64,000 nt of DNA from UBA6522 sp965262365 (lineage in GTDB: Bacteria; Pseudomonadota; Gammaproteobacteria; Steroidobacterales; Rariloculaceae), in the NCBI GenBank assembly GCA_965262365.1, contig OZ253541.1:4216001-4280000 (forward strand), in the 5' to 3' direction. Under the pieces are notes generated by a model, which did not search any database, had not been told where the DNA came from, and saw only the letters and a program-made list of their open reading frames with translations. Shown in pieces: positions 34,674 to 43,452 of this stretch (position 1 is its first letter; each line of letters opens with the position of its first letter). A program made the position numbers and the translations under genes.

Positions 34674-34816
34674 TAATCCGTTTCGGCGGAATCGCCGCTA
34701 TGGCAAGCTGGGACCGTAATGACCAAATGCATTTTGCATTCCGGACACCGGCAGGCTTTCAACGGTACCGGCCCCATACCTGAACCGCGTCGCTCGACGC
34801 CAGGGCAGGTCAATCC

Positions 34817-35725
34817 ATGATGTCCGGCCGTTTCGCGGACCCGGCAACGGCCATCGACTGGTTCCTGGACGGCATCTGGGCCGAGCGCGGCCTTTCGGAA
34901 AATACGCTGCGCGCCTACCGGTCCGATCTTCTCGCCCTCAACAGGTACTTCGTCGAGCACGGAGTCAGCCTGGTGGACGCTGCCGAGGCCGATCTCCTGG
35001 AATACCTCGCCTGGCGAGTGGGCACTGGTGCGAAACCGGGTTCCACGGCGCGCCAGTTATCGACATTTCGACGGTTCTACCGGTACCTGTTGAGGGAAAG
35101 CGCCATCACGGAAGATCCCACCGCGCAGATCGAAATGCCCAGGGTCGGCCGCCGCCTGCCGCATTCGTTGACCGAGGCCGACGTGGACGCGCTGCTCGCC
35201 GCTCCCGAAGTCGACCGACCCCTGGGCCACCGGAACCGCACGATGCTGGAGCTGCTTTACGCCACGGGCGTGCGGGTGTCCGAACTGGTTGGTCTGAAAC
35301 TGTCCCAGGTGAACCTGAACCAGGGGGTGCTGAGGATCATCGGCAAGGGCGACAGGGAGCGACTGGTTCCCCTGGGCGACGAAGCGCAGGACTGGATACG
35401 GAAGTTCGTCCTCGGCCCCCGCGCGGAAATCCTCGCCGGACGCCAGACCGAGTACCTGTTTCCCACCCGCCGCGGCGGACCCATGACTCGCCAGGCATTC
35501 TGGTACCTGATCAAGCGTCATGCCGGCCAGGCGGGTATCTCGAAGAAGCTCTCACCGCACACGGTACGCCATGCCTTCGCCACCCACCTGCTCAACCATG
35601 GTGCGGACCTGCGAGTCGTGCAACTCTTGCTGGGCCACAGCGACGTTTCCACCACCCAGATATACACCCACGTGGCCCGCGAGCGCATGAAGGAGCTTCA
35701 CGCCAGGCATCATCCGCGCGGTTGA
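34817..35725 (+). CDS. xerD: Site-specific tyrosine recombinase XerD
   Basis: 302 residues, typical of XerC/XerD, which resolve chromosome dimers at dif. The N-terminal SAM-like domain (LSENTLRAYRSDLLALNRYF) and all catalytic residues are visible: R in ATGVRVSELVGL, HTVRHAFATHLL, LLGHSDVSTTQIYTHV with the Tyr nucleophile. Length and the ending HARHHPRG-type tail fit XerD better than phage integrases. It is chromosomal housekeeping, separate from the integrases of the mobile element. Confidence 0.9.
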   Translation: MMSGRFADPATAIDWFLDGIWAERGLSENTLRAYRSDLLALNRYFVEHGVSLVDAAEADLLEYLAWRVGTGAKPGSTARQLSTFRRFYRYLLRESAITEDPTAQIEMPRVGRRLPHSLTEADVDALLAAPEVDRPLGHRNRTMLELLYATGVRVSELVGLKLSQVNLNQGVLRIIGKGDRERLVPLGDEAQDWIRKFVLGPRAEILAGRQTEYLFPTRRGGPMTRQAFWYLIKRHAGQAGISKKLSPHTVRHAFATHLLNHGADLRVVQLLLGHSDVSTTQIYTHVARERMKELHARHHPRG

Positions 35726-35822
35726 TCAAGAGACTGTTGACGCCAGCCGGGATGGTGTCGACAGCCCGCAGTCCACGCACCAGGTTGGTGAGTGACTTCC
35801 GTTCGAGGATAATCGACCGCCA

Positions 35823-36362
35823 TGGGACTTGAAGTCATCGGCGCCGGCTTCGGAAGAACCGGCACGTCGTCTCTGCGCCTGGCGCTCGAGCATCTCGGAT
35901 TCGTCAAGTGCCACCACATGTTTTCCCTCGGCGAACAGCGCCGCCTGGTATCGGAGCGCCAGGGAGACCATCTACGCCGTGCATGACTCCATGCCGGGAT
36001 GGCTGAAGCGACTTCCGCCCATGGCGAGGGGTTCAGCCATGATCCAGGCGATAATCTGGGAGGGCCAGTTGCAAGGCCGGTTCGAGGACCCTCAGGCTGC
36101 CAAGGCCATCTTCAGACAGCACGTGAACGACGTCAAAGCCACCGTACCGCCGGGACGGCTGCTCGTTTTCCACGTCAGGGAGGGCTGGGGCCCGCTATGC
36201 GAATTTCTCGGTGTACCGGTACCTGACGACAAGCTTTTCCCTCACCTGAACGAAAGAGCGGCCATGAAACGGATCATCCTGATTGTGCGGCTTGTCGGCA
36301 AACTTCCCTACATCCTTGCCGCCATTGGCCTGGCGTGGCTCGGCGCCAGCATCCTGTTCTGA
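35823..36362 (+). pseudogene. P-loop sulfotransferase-family gene with internal deletion
   Basis: The first 40 codons (from ATG 35823: MGLEVIGAGFGRTGTSSLRL) hold the PAPS-binding P-loop of the sulfotransferase_4 family and then stop in frame. A second frame supplies the C-terminal part from about 35945 (WYRSARETIYAVHDSMPGW, GQLQGRFEDPQAAKAIF, LLVFHVREGWGPLCEFLGVP) with a final membrane helix. About 75 middle residues are absent at the junction and the frames do not match, so the gene is inactive. Confidence 0.75.
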
Positions 36363-36470
36363 CGAGACGCGCCCGGCACACGCCGCAAATCAAGAACGAG
36401 AGCACCGGACTGTCAACCGTGAAGTCAGAGGTGCTACTATTCTTTTTTTGGGTCCGACCAGGGACGAGCG

Positions 36471-37202
36471 ATGATTCCGAAGTGGACACTTTGCATGGCG
36501 CCGTTCATGTTCGCAACGCCCGCCGGCGCCCAGGACGGTGAGCTGACCAGGGAAGAACTCGCCGCGACGCTACCCGGCGTAGAGGCCAATGATATCCATG
36601 ATTCGCCCCTTCCCGGCATGTACGAAATCGTCCTGGACTCCGACGTGGTGTACATCTCCAGGGACGGCAGCTACCTGATCCAGGGCGATGTATTCGATCT
36701 GCAGGACAGGCTAAACCTGACCGAGCGGCGCCGCGCCCAGGCCCGGGCGGACATCCTGGCCGGCGCCGACCCCGAATCGATGATCGTGTTCAGCCCGGGT
36801 CCGGAAAACGTAAGGCACACGGTAACCGTATTTACCGACATCGACTGCGGCTTCTGCCGCCAGTTGCATCGTGAAATCGACCAGATCAACGCGCTGGGCG
36901 TCGAGGTCCGCTACCTGTCCTATCCAAGAACGGGGCCGGACACGGAATCCTGGGACAAGGCCGACAAGGTCTGGTGTGCGGGCGACCGCCAGACCGCATT
37001 CACGGACGCAATCCTCCAGGACGCGGTTCCGGAACAATCCTGCGACACGACTCCCGTTGCCTCGCACTTCCAACTGGGACGCCAGGTAAGCGTGCTCGGT
37101 ACGCCCACCATACTCACCGGCGACGGTGTTCATTTGGGCGGCTACCTGGCGCCGGAAGAACTCATCGCCGAGCTGGAAAACCTGGCCGAGGACGCCCAAT
37201 AG
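36471..37202 (+). CDS. DsbC/DsbG-like periplasmic thiol-disulfide isomerase
   Basis: 243 residues. A short signal peptide (LCMAPFMFATPAGA) precedes a small N-terminal dimerisation-like domain (VVYISRDGSYLIQGDVFDL) and a thioredoxin domain with the CGFC active site in TVFTDIDCGFCRQLH and a cis-Pro loop VLGTPTIL. It should shuffle or reduce disulfides in the periplasm. It stands 89 bp before a multihaem flavocytochrome whose CXXCH cysteines must be kept reduced for haem attachment. Confidence 0.87.
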   Translation: MIPKWTLCMAPFMFATPAGAQDGELTREELAATLPGVEANDIHDSPLPGMYEIVLDSDVVYISRDGSYLIQGDVFDLQDRLNLTERRRAQARADILAGADPESMIVFSPGPENVRHTVTVFTDIDCGFCRQLHREIDQINALGVEVRYLSYPRTGPDTESWDKADKVWCAGDRQTAFTDAILQDAVPEQSCDTTPVASHFQLGRQVSVLGTPTILTGDGVHLGGYLAPEELIAELENLAEDAQ

Positions 37203-37291
37203 ACAAGGGTTTACAGCCCCGTAAGGATCGCTTTCTCCGGGTGCGGGGCAAGACAGCCGAGATCGGATCCCCGGAACCCGCTCATTCGTCC

Positions 37292-39073
37292 ATGGTCCGT
37301 GCCGCGCTCATCGCGCTGATCGGCGTTGTCGCACTGGGCGCCGGCTCACCCGCTCGCTCGCAAACGCCTCAAAGCGCCGATGTCATCGTCGTAGGCGCTG
37401 GAATCTCGGGGCTCTCCGCGGCGCTGGAAGCCGCTCGTGGCGGCGTGGAAGTGCAGATCGTCGACGTCTGGTCGGTCTATGGCGGACACGCGGTGATGTC
37501 CGGCGGCGGTGTAGCCATCATCGATACCGACTTTCAGCGCGCTCAGGGCATCGTGGACACGCCCGAACTCGCGTCCGCAGACTTTTTTAACCGGGGCGAA
37601 GATCCCGATCCCTACTGGGTGGACTATTACGCGCAAAACTCCAGGACCGAACTGGGGCAGTGGCTGGAATCACTGGGGGTGCGGTGGCTCAGCCTGAATC
37701 CCCAGCCCGGCAACAGCGTGCGCCGTTTCCATCGCACCGACGGCCGTGGCCTCGGACTGGTGACGCCCATATACCGGGAGGTGTTGCGTCATGCCAATGT
37801 CTCGTTCCGCTGGAACTTCCGGGTCACGGAGTTGCTGGTAGAACAGGGGCACGTCGTGGGCATAGGGGGCGAGGACACGAGGAGCGGCGAAACCGGCGAA
37901 GTGCGCGCGCCGCGGGTGCTTCTTGCCACCGGGGGATTTCAGAGCAACCTGGAAATGGTCAGGCGTTTCTGGCCGGCGCACCTCGCCGTGCCCGGCGAAC
38001 TGCTCATCGGCTCCGGCCTGAACTCCGTGGGTTCCGGCCATGACCTGGCGAGAAGAGTCGAAGCAGGCTTTCATCGCATGGACCACCAATGGAACTATCC
38101 CTGGGGATTGCCCCACCCCCACTATCCCGGGGAAGGCCGTGCGCTCGCCGCGAGAAACGAAGTCTCGATCTGGGTCAACGCCGACGGCCGGCGGTTCGTC
38201 AACGAACTGGCCGACCCGACGGTGTTGCTGGCAGCCGTGGTCGCGCAGAGTCCTTCCACCTACTGGGCGATCTTCGACGACGATGACAACGAGCGCTTCT
38301 ATGTCTCGGGCAGCGGCTGGGACAATTTTCAGCGCATTCGCGAGGAAATCCTCGACAATGCCGTGCTGACCACGAAAGCCGCAACCCTCGCCGAGCTGGC
38401 CGCGGCGATCGGTCAGGATGCCGGCCGGCTCGAGACCACGGTCGCGCGCTACAACACGATGGTGGATCAGGGTCGTGATGAGGATTTCGGCCGTTTCGCA
38501 AGCGCCGACGATGTGGCTCCGCTTGCCAGGATCGACCAGCCCCCCTTCCATGCCATCCGGTTCTTTCCCATGACTCGCAAGAGCATGGGTGGGGTGATGA
38601 TCGACCGGCAAATGCGTGTCGTTCGGGAAGACGGTACGCTCATACCCGGACTGTATGCCTCGGGCGAACTAACGGGTTTCGCCGGCGTCAACGGGTCCGC
38701 GGGTCTCGAAGGAACGTTTCTGGGTCCGGCCATTCTGACGGGCCGCGTGGCCGGCCGGACACTGCTTCGCGAAGTTGCCGGGGACCGCGAACTGCGCCGA
38801 CCCGAACTCAAGATCGATACCGAATTGCCGCCGCGAACGCTATCCCCGACAGAGATGGCATCCTGTGAAGAATGTCATCGACTCCGGGAGCTGGTCGAAA
38901 ACCCCCGATCCGGATACGCGCACTTCGAGCGGGTCCACCGCGTCGTCATCGCCGAGGAAAGGAATTGCGGCGAATGTCACCAGGAACTGAGCCCCTTCCA
39001 CGCCTCGGCTCATGTCATCGATCTCCAGTTGCAGACGCAGAACTGCGTGCACTGCCACCTGGTAGTGGAATAG
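37292..39073 (+). CDS. Periplasmic FAD-dependent reductase with three C-terminal c-type haem sites
   Basis: 593 residues from ATG 37292 (signal peptide VRAALIALIGVVALGAGSPA). The FAD-binding motif VIVVGAGISGLSAALEAARGG and the fumarate-reductase/ketosteroid-dehydrogenase-like blocks (LLATGGFQSN, RKSMGGVMIDRQMRV, GLYASGEL) fill the main part. The tail has three CXXCH haem-binding motifs at about residues 525, 559 and 585. Shewanella Fcc3 has its haems at the N-terminus, so this order is reversed. It may be a periplasmic electron-accepting reductase of unknown substrate (fumarate, urocanate or a steroid-like enone). Confidence 0.85.
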   Translation: MVRAALIALIGVVALGAGSPARSQTPQSADVIVVGAGISGLSAALEAARGGVEVQIVDVWSVYGGHAVMSGGGVAIIDTDFQRAQGIVDTPELASADFFNRGEDPDPYWVDYYAQNSRTELGQWLESLGVRWLSLNPQPGNSVRRFHRTDGRGLGLVTPIYREVLRHANVSFRWNFRVTELLVEQGHVVGIGGEDTRSGETGEVRAPRVLLATGGFQSNLEMVRRFWPAHLAVPGELLIGSGLNSVGSGHDLARRVEAGFHRMDHQWNYPWGLPHPHYPGEGRALAARNEVSIWVNADGRRFVNELADPTVLLAAVVAQSPSTYWAIFDDDDNERFYVSGSGWDNFQRIREEILDNAVLTTKAATLAELAAAIGQDAGRLETTVARYNTMVDQGRDEDFGRFASADDVAPLARIDQPPFHAIRFFPMTRKSMGGVMIDRQMRVVREDGTLIPGLYASGELTGFAGVNGSAGLEGTFLGPAILTGRVAGRTLLREVAGDRELRRPELKIDTELPPRTLSPTEMASCEECHRLRELVENPRSGYAHFERVHRVVIAEERNCGECHQELSPFHASAHVIDLQLQTQNCVHCHLVVE

Positions 39074-39082
39074 GGACAGGGT

Positions 39083-39136
39083 CCGCTCCCGTGACTTGAT
39101 CCGCTGCCGTGACCTGGTCCGCTGCCGTAACCTGGT
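39083..39136. repeat. Three tandem copies of an 18-bp unit
   Basis: Bases 39083-39100, 39101-39118 and 39119-39136 are variants of CCGCTGCCGTGACCTGGT, with three mismatches in the first copy and one in the third, and a partial fourth follows. It lies between the flavocytochrome stop and the end of the DUF4159 gene. Such a short array may vary in copy number; no function is evident. Confidence 0.75.
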
Positions 39137-39164
39137 CCGTGCTGCGGGTGGTACTTGCCATGGG

Positions 39165-39656
39165 TCAGTGCGTGATGGAATAGATGACGTAATTGATCCC
39201 GAAGCGGTAGGCCAGCGCAGTGAGCGGCTCGGGATACCAGGGGTCGTCGGCGTGCTCCCAGGCATCGCCCAGGTCCATGTTGAAGTTGATTGCGATCAGC
39301 AGCCTGCCATCGTCGTCGTAGACGCCCCGCCAGTGAGCCGGCACGCCCTGGGGATGTTCCCAGGTGACGCCCCGCCAAACGGCCTGACTACCCGGGATCT
39401 GCACACGCTGGTCCAGGTCGTAGAGAACATGAAAGATTTCATCGTCGCCGGGTATGTCGACGATGGGCCTATCCGGGAACGCGCGTTGCAGGGATTCGGC
39501 AAACTGCGCCCATTCATAGGGACCGTGGAAATCGTCCACGATCAGAAATCCTCCGCGCAACAGGTACTCCCGCAGTCGTGCGGCTTCATCGTCGCTCAGC
39601 CGCCAGTACCCTACCTTGACCGCATAGATAATGTACTTTACTTCTGGGTACGTCAA
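39165..39656 (-). pseudogene. DUF4159-domain protein, 5' part missing
   Basis: The frame from TTG 39656 codes 163 residues with the DUF4159 core (GYWRLSDDEAARLREYLLRGGFLIVDDFHGPYEWAQF, IVDIPGDDEIFHVLYDLD). Homologues have roughly 60 further N-terminal residues including a signal peptide; here the frame stays open upstream but the sequence turns AT-rich and unlike the family before a stop near 39785. The 5' part seems to have been cut off where the integrated element begins. The role of DUF4159 is unknown; it resembles glutamine-amidotransferase-like folds. Confidence 0.7.
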
Positions 39657-39844
39657 ACGTGCGCAATCATGCTCAAACTTGTGATAACTGTATGTTTTAA
39701 TGATAATGTTATTTGAGTCCTCTTGTCATCCGACACTTGCATTCCAGACAAACATGCGCTTGAATACGCTCTGAGTTGATGCCACTCGGTTGCGGATTGA
39801 TTACGGATTTGGCGAACAATTCCACCGTAGGACATACGCCAACG
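39657..39844. other. AT-richer left end of the integrated element
   Basis: These 188 bp have clearly lower GC than both flanks and contain no plausible gene. They lie between the truncated DUF4159 gene and the first IS66 copy and probably represent the element's own left end with its attachment site and the original integrase upstream region. No direct repeat marking an att core can be recognised without the right end. Confidence 0.45.
39837..39844. repeat. Target-site duplication 1 (CGCCAACG)
   Basis: The 8-bp sequence CGCCAACG directly precedes the left terminal repeat of the first IS copy and recurs at 43408-43415 and 46979-46986. Eight bp is the duplication length made by IS66-family elements. 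Confidence 0.9.
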
Positions 39845-39881
39845 GAAAGCGTTCGGTCACGCGGCGATGAGTATGGAGGAT

Positions 39882-40763
39882 TCAACGATTGAGCGTTCGC
39901 TTCCAGTCCTTGCGGAGGGGTCGCAACCAGATGTCCTTTTTCGGCTGGGCTCGTTTCGTATGCCTGTCATAGCGTCCTCTTCCTTGGGTGGTTCCGACAT
40001 GTGTCCAGCCGGAGGCGTTGTAGACGGCGCCGGTGTAGCGCGGGGTCTCGACGAAGGTCTCGATGAGTACGGGGATGGTGTTGTAGCGCTCGGTCCAGTC
40101 CCGTGGCAAGCGGCGGCGCACGAGGGCGAGGATGTGCGAGCCGAGGTTGGGGATTTTGATCCACGGCAGGATGAGGAACCGCGGGTTGTCGACCACCAGC
40201 GGCAGGTTCTTCTCGCGCTTCTCGGGCGTCCATCCGATGAACTTGTCGCGCGGGGCGAGCTTCCACGCGGCGGTGGAGAAGCCGAGCATGGCGACGGGCC
40301 AGCCGTCGCGGTCGCGGACGGCGTAGCGCATTTGCGCGCCCACCAGGGTCTTGTAGCCGAGGTAGTGGTAGCGGGCGACGAACTCGTTCCAGAGCTTCCC
40401 TTCCCGGGTGTTGCGCACGACGGTGCGGAAGTCGAGCGGGCGAACCCCCTCCAGCGTCGTCGGCGCCGGGAACAGCGGCGGCTCGGTCTGGGGTCCGAAG
40501 ACGATGGGCTTGGGCCGGCCCTGTTTTCCTCTTGGCGGCGGCAGCGCGATCGCGCCGTCGCGGTGCATGGCGAGCATGGTCACCTTGGCCATCATGTCCT
40601 TGAGGCCGCCGTCGGGCTTGAACCAGCCGATGCGCCGGCAGAACTCTCTCGCCAGGGCGGCGCGGGTCGGCTGCGGCTCGGCGGCGATCAGGGCGCGCAG
40701 CAGCGCCATCTCCTCAGCCGTGAAGTCGCGCCCGTAGTAGCGGCACTCGATGGCGCCGGTCAT
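39882..40763 (-). CDS. DUF4338 (DruA-like) protein of IS66 copy A
   Basis: 293 residues from ATG 40763, overlapping the transposase stop by 4 bp. Features of DUF4338: an N-terminal winged-helix-like part (RAALAREFCRRIGWFKPDGGLKDMMAKV), FRTVVRNTREGKLWNEFVARYHYLGYKTLVGAQMRY, then FIGWT, VDNPRFLILPWIKIPNLGSHIL and a C-terminal basic tail. DUF4338 is the DruA domain of the Druantia anti-phage system and is also found in transposons. Its coupling to a transposase suggests a role in transposition or target choice; that is inference. The frame stays open through the whole transposase gene, a GC-rich artefact. Confidence 0.82.
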   Translation of the reverse strand: MTGAIECRYYGRDFTAEEMALLRALIAAEPQPTRAALAREFCRRIGWFKPDGGLKDMMAKVTMLAMHRDGAIALPPPRGKQGRPKPIVFGPQTEPPLFPAPTTLEGVRPLDFRTVVRNTREGKLWNEFVARYHYLGYKTLVGAQMRYAVRDRDGWPVAMLGFSTAAWKLAPRDKFIGWTPEKREKNLPLVVDNPRFLILPWIKIPNLGSHILALVRRRLPRDWTERYNTIPVLIETFVETPRYTGAVYNASGWTHVGTTQGRGRYDRHTKRAQPKKDIWLRPLRKDWKRTLNR

Positions 40764-43318
40764 CCCGGCGCCGTGAACTCGCGCTTGCGCTCCTCGCTCA
40801 TCGACCAGGGCAGCCAGGGTGACAGGTCGTCCGGCGGCCTGCCGCCATTCTCCGCGCAAGCTGCCAGCCACGCCTCCAGCCAGCACTGGACGTCGATGCC
40901 GTTCAAGGCGAGGGTGCCGACGACCGAGTACATCATCGCGGTGAAGTCGGCGCCGAGCCTGCTGTCCGAACCGAAGCTCAATCGACGCCCGATAACGGCC
41001 CCTCGGAACGCGCGCTCCGCGGCATTGTTGTCCATGGGCACCTGGGGATTGTCGACGAAGACGCTCAGTCCCTCGCGGTGCTTGAGCAGCGAGCGTAGCG
41101 CCTTGCCCTGGCGCGCCTTGACCGGCAAGTCGGCCAACTCCGCTTCGGCCCGCGCGAACAGACCGTCGACGGCCTTCTTCAGTGCCCCCTGCGCGGCGTC
41201 GAACGCCGGCGTCTGGTGGTCGAGAGCGGGGTCGTAATGCTCCAGCCGCTCCTTGTTCAGCCGGCAGGTCGACGCGAACCGCTCGACCCATCCCTCGCAC
41301 CACTGCGTCAGCTTTTGCTGTCCGGCCGCACACTCGATGAAGTCGCGCCGCTGGTGCACCCAACACCAGCACAGGATCACCTTGCCGTCGAGCCCGCGCG
41401 CCATCTTGATGTAGGCGCTGTAGCGGTCGCAGACCAGGAACACGATGCCCTTGACCGAACCGAACAGCCTCATCGCGGCCTCGGCGCTGCGCGAGGGGTC
41501 CGCCACGAAGTAGACCGCATCGGCGCTGACCGAGATCCACAGCCACGCACGCCGCGAGCGGCCAGTCTCGCTCAGCGACTGGATGCGCCAGCCGGTCTCG
41601 TCGGCGTGGCGCACCGCCATCTCGTTCTGGTGGGTGAGGATCGCCGCGGCGAGCGGCGCGAACAGCACCGGGCAGCGACGCACGCTGTCGGCTATGGTTC
41701 CTGGCGCGATCGCCAGCCCCTGATCCGTCATCCACGCCGCGGTCCGCCGCAGGGGGCGGTGGCAGGCAAATCGCTCGTACAGGATGCGCGCCCAGACGCT
41801 GGTCCCGTAGGGCGTCCTGGGGAACAAGCGGGCCGGCGGAGGCGCGATCGCTTGCAGTGGCGAGGACAGGCAGTCGCAACCCCGACGGTAGCGCGGGCGC
41901 ACGATCCTGCGGACATGGGCCTTGACCGCGATCTCGATGACGGACGAGGAACGCTCGCCGTCGGCGACATAGGGCTTGCCGCAACAGGAACACACGCGCG
42001 CGTCCTCTGGCGGCTCCTGCCGTTCCTCCTTCTCCTCCAGCGTTGGCCGCTGGGTGCGCCCGTGGCCGGCCGCACCGCGCTGCTGGCCGCGCTTGCGCTC
42101 CGACCGCGGCGTTTCCTGCTTCTCGCTCCTGCCCCCGAATACCGCCTTCGACAACACGGCCCGGCTCGAGCGCAGCTGGGCAATCCGGGCTTGCAGCCTC
42201 GCTCTGTGGGCGCGCAGCGCCTTGATCTTCTTGCCCTGTGCAGCGTTCGCCTTGCGCTGTCGGGCGATCTCCTTGTGCAGCGACTCGATGGTCCTGTTCC
42301 GATCGCGCACTGTCCTGAAGACCGCGGACAGCAGGGGACGTTCGGCAAGCTCGGCCTCCAGCTTCTCGTTCTTGATGGCCGACGTTCTCACGGCCACCTG
42401 CAGACGGATGATGCGGCTCTGCTGCGCCTTGATGAGGTCCATCTGGTCGTGGTATCCCGCCAGCTCCCCGCGCTGCAGCTTGGTTTCGAAGGTCAGTCGG
42501 CGCACTGTCGCCTTGAGGTCCTGCAACCGTTCCTGCTCGCGGCGCAGCCGGCGGTTCTCCCGGTTCAGCCGACGGGTCTCGCGGTTCAGGGAACCGACTT
42601 CCCCGCGCAGTCCCTTGATCGTGTCCTTCTGCTTGCGCGCGCGGTCCAGCGCCTTGCGCAACTGGACGCTCGCCCGGGGCCGAGACGGCTGTGCGCGCCG
42701 TTTCCACCTGCGAAGCGCCGCAACCTTCCTGCGCAATGCCGTGAGTTCGTCCTTCTGCTCCTGCGGCTGCTCCAGGGCCTTGCGCAGCCGGGCATTCTCG
42801 CGGGTCAGAGAATCGATTTCCCGGCGCAGCGCCACCGCCGTCCCCTTGCCGGGCTGCAAAGTCTGCAAGGCTTCGCGCAACTGGAAAACTTCCTTGCGCA
42901 GCGACATGATCGTGCTGCTCTTGCGCGAGTCGACACCGGCCTGCGAAAGCAGCTTCTCCAGCCGCGCCACCTCCGTCTGGAAGAACAGCGCATCCTTCGC
43001 CGTACGGCGGACTTCCTTCACCTCCTCGACGGCAGCCGTGAGCTTCTCCCGGCTCTTGTCGAGCTGCGTCTTCAGCAAGCCCGCGCGGGAACGGGCATCT
43101 ATCTCCGCCCGGCGCAGCTCCTCCGCGCGCGTATCCGCCGCGTCCGCCCGTGCCCGTTCCGTCTCCGCGCGGGCCTGTGCCTGTTCGTACAGAGACCGCC
43201 AATCGCGCGGCTCCGATGCCGGCGCCGGCGTCGGCGGCGACCAGAACTCGCCGTCCGCCTCGGCCAGCGTCAAACTCGTCCCGAAGTCCTCGTCGCGCAT
43301 CGCCATGTGCGCGACCAT
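40760..43318 (-). CDS. IS66-family transposase with long coiled-coil N-terminus (copy A)
   Basis: 852 residues, far longer than the usual 500-550. Residues about 35-395 are predicted heptad-rich coiled coil (many Leu/Glu/Arg, for example LRRKVAALRRWKRR and LNRENRRLRREQERLQ). A zinc-binding CSCCGKPYV lies near 443. The catalytic triad is visible as HADETGW (about 571), VCDRYSAY (about 629) and NNAAERAFRG (about 768), so the enzyme looks intact. It is translationally coupled to the DruA-like gene. Confidence 0.9.
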   Translation of the reverse strand: MVAHMAMRDEDFGTSLTLAEADGEFWSPPTPAPASEPRDWRSLYEQAQARAETERARADAADTRAEELRRAEIDARSRAGLLKTQLDKSREKLTAAVEEVKEVRRTAKDALFFQTEVARLEKLLSQAGVDSRKSSTIMSLRKEVFQLREALQTLQPGKGTAVALRREIDSLTRENARLRKALEQPQEQKDELTALRRKVAALRRWKRRAQPSRPRASVQLRKALDRARKQKDTIKGLRGEVGSLNRETRRLNRENRRLRREQERLQDLKATVRRLTFETKLQRGELAGYHDQMDLIKAQQSRIIRLQVAVRTSAIKNEKLEAELAERPLLSAVFRTVRDRNRTIESLHKEIARQRKANAAQGKKIKALRAHRARLQARIAQLRSSRAVLSKAVFGGRSEKQETPRSERKRGQQRGAAGHGRTQRPTLEEKEERQEPPEDARVCSCCGKPYVADGERSSSVIEIAVKAHVRRIVRPRYRRGCDCLSSPLQAIAPPPARLFPRTPYGTSVWARILYERFACHRPLRRTAAWMTDQGLAIAPGTIADSVRRCPVLFAPLAAAILTHQNEMAVRHADETGWRIQSLSETGRSRRAWLWISVSADAVYFVADPSRSAEAAMRLFGSVKGIVFLVCDRYSAYIKMARGLDGKVILCWCWVHQRRDFIECAAGQQKLTQWCEGWVERFASTCRLNKERLEHYDPALDHQTPAFDAAQGALKKAVDGLFARAEAELADLPVKARQGKALRSLLKHREGLSVFVDNPQVPMDNNAAERAFRGAVIGRRLSFGSDSRLGADFTAMMYSVVGTLALNGIDVQCWLEAWLAACAENGGRPPDDLSPWLPWSMSEERKREFTAPG

Positions 43319-43407
43319 AGCAAATCGTCGGAGGCGTTACCAGTGTCTTGTAAAGGGTGTCCAAAATGATGTCAGCCCTCTCCATCGCCGCGTGACCGAA
43401 CGCTTAC

Positions 43408-43415
43408 CGCCAACG
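43408..43415. repeat. Target-site duplication 2 between the IS copies
   Basis: CGCCAACG forms the only DNA between the right end of copy A and the left end of copy B, so the two elements share it. Confidence 0.9.
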
Positions 43416-43452
43416 GAAAGCGTTCGGTCACGCGGCGATGAGTATGGAGGAT

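Larger units (their letters stand above)
39845..43407 (-). mobile_element. IS66-type transposon copy A (3,563 bp)
   Basis: The ends are inverted repeats: the left begins GAAAGCGTTCGGTCACGCGG and the right, read inward, begins GTAAGCGTTCGGTCACGCGG; they agree over about 25 bp with one mismatch. GTAAGCG-type ends, an 8-bp target duplication and a DDE transposase with CXXC zinc motif place it in the IS66 family. It lacks the usual tnpA and tnpB and instead carries a DUF4338 gene. Both genes are on the minus strand. Copy B follows in direct orientation. Confidence 0.9.

Noticed and set aside
39882..43385. A 1,167-codon open frame covering the DruA-like gene and the whole transposase region on the minus strand (also at 43453-46956)
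   Set aside because: Only the last 293 codons resemble a protein; the upstream part is a shifted reading of the GC-rich transposase gene and has low-complexity Arg/Gly/Ala composition.
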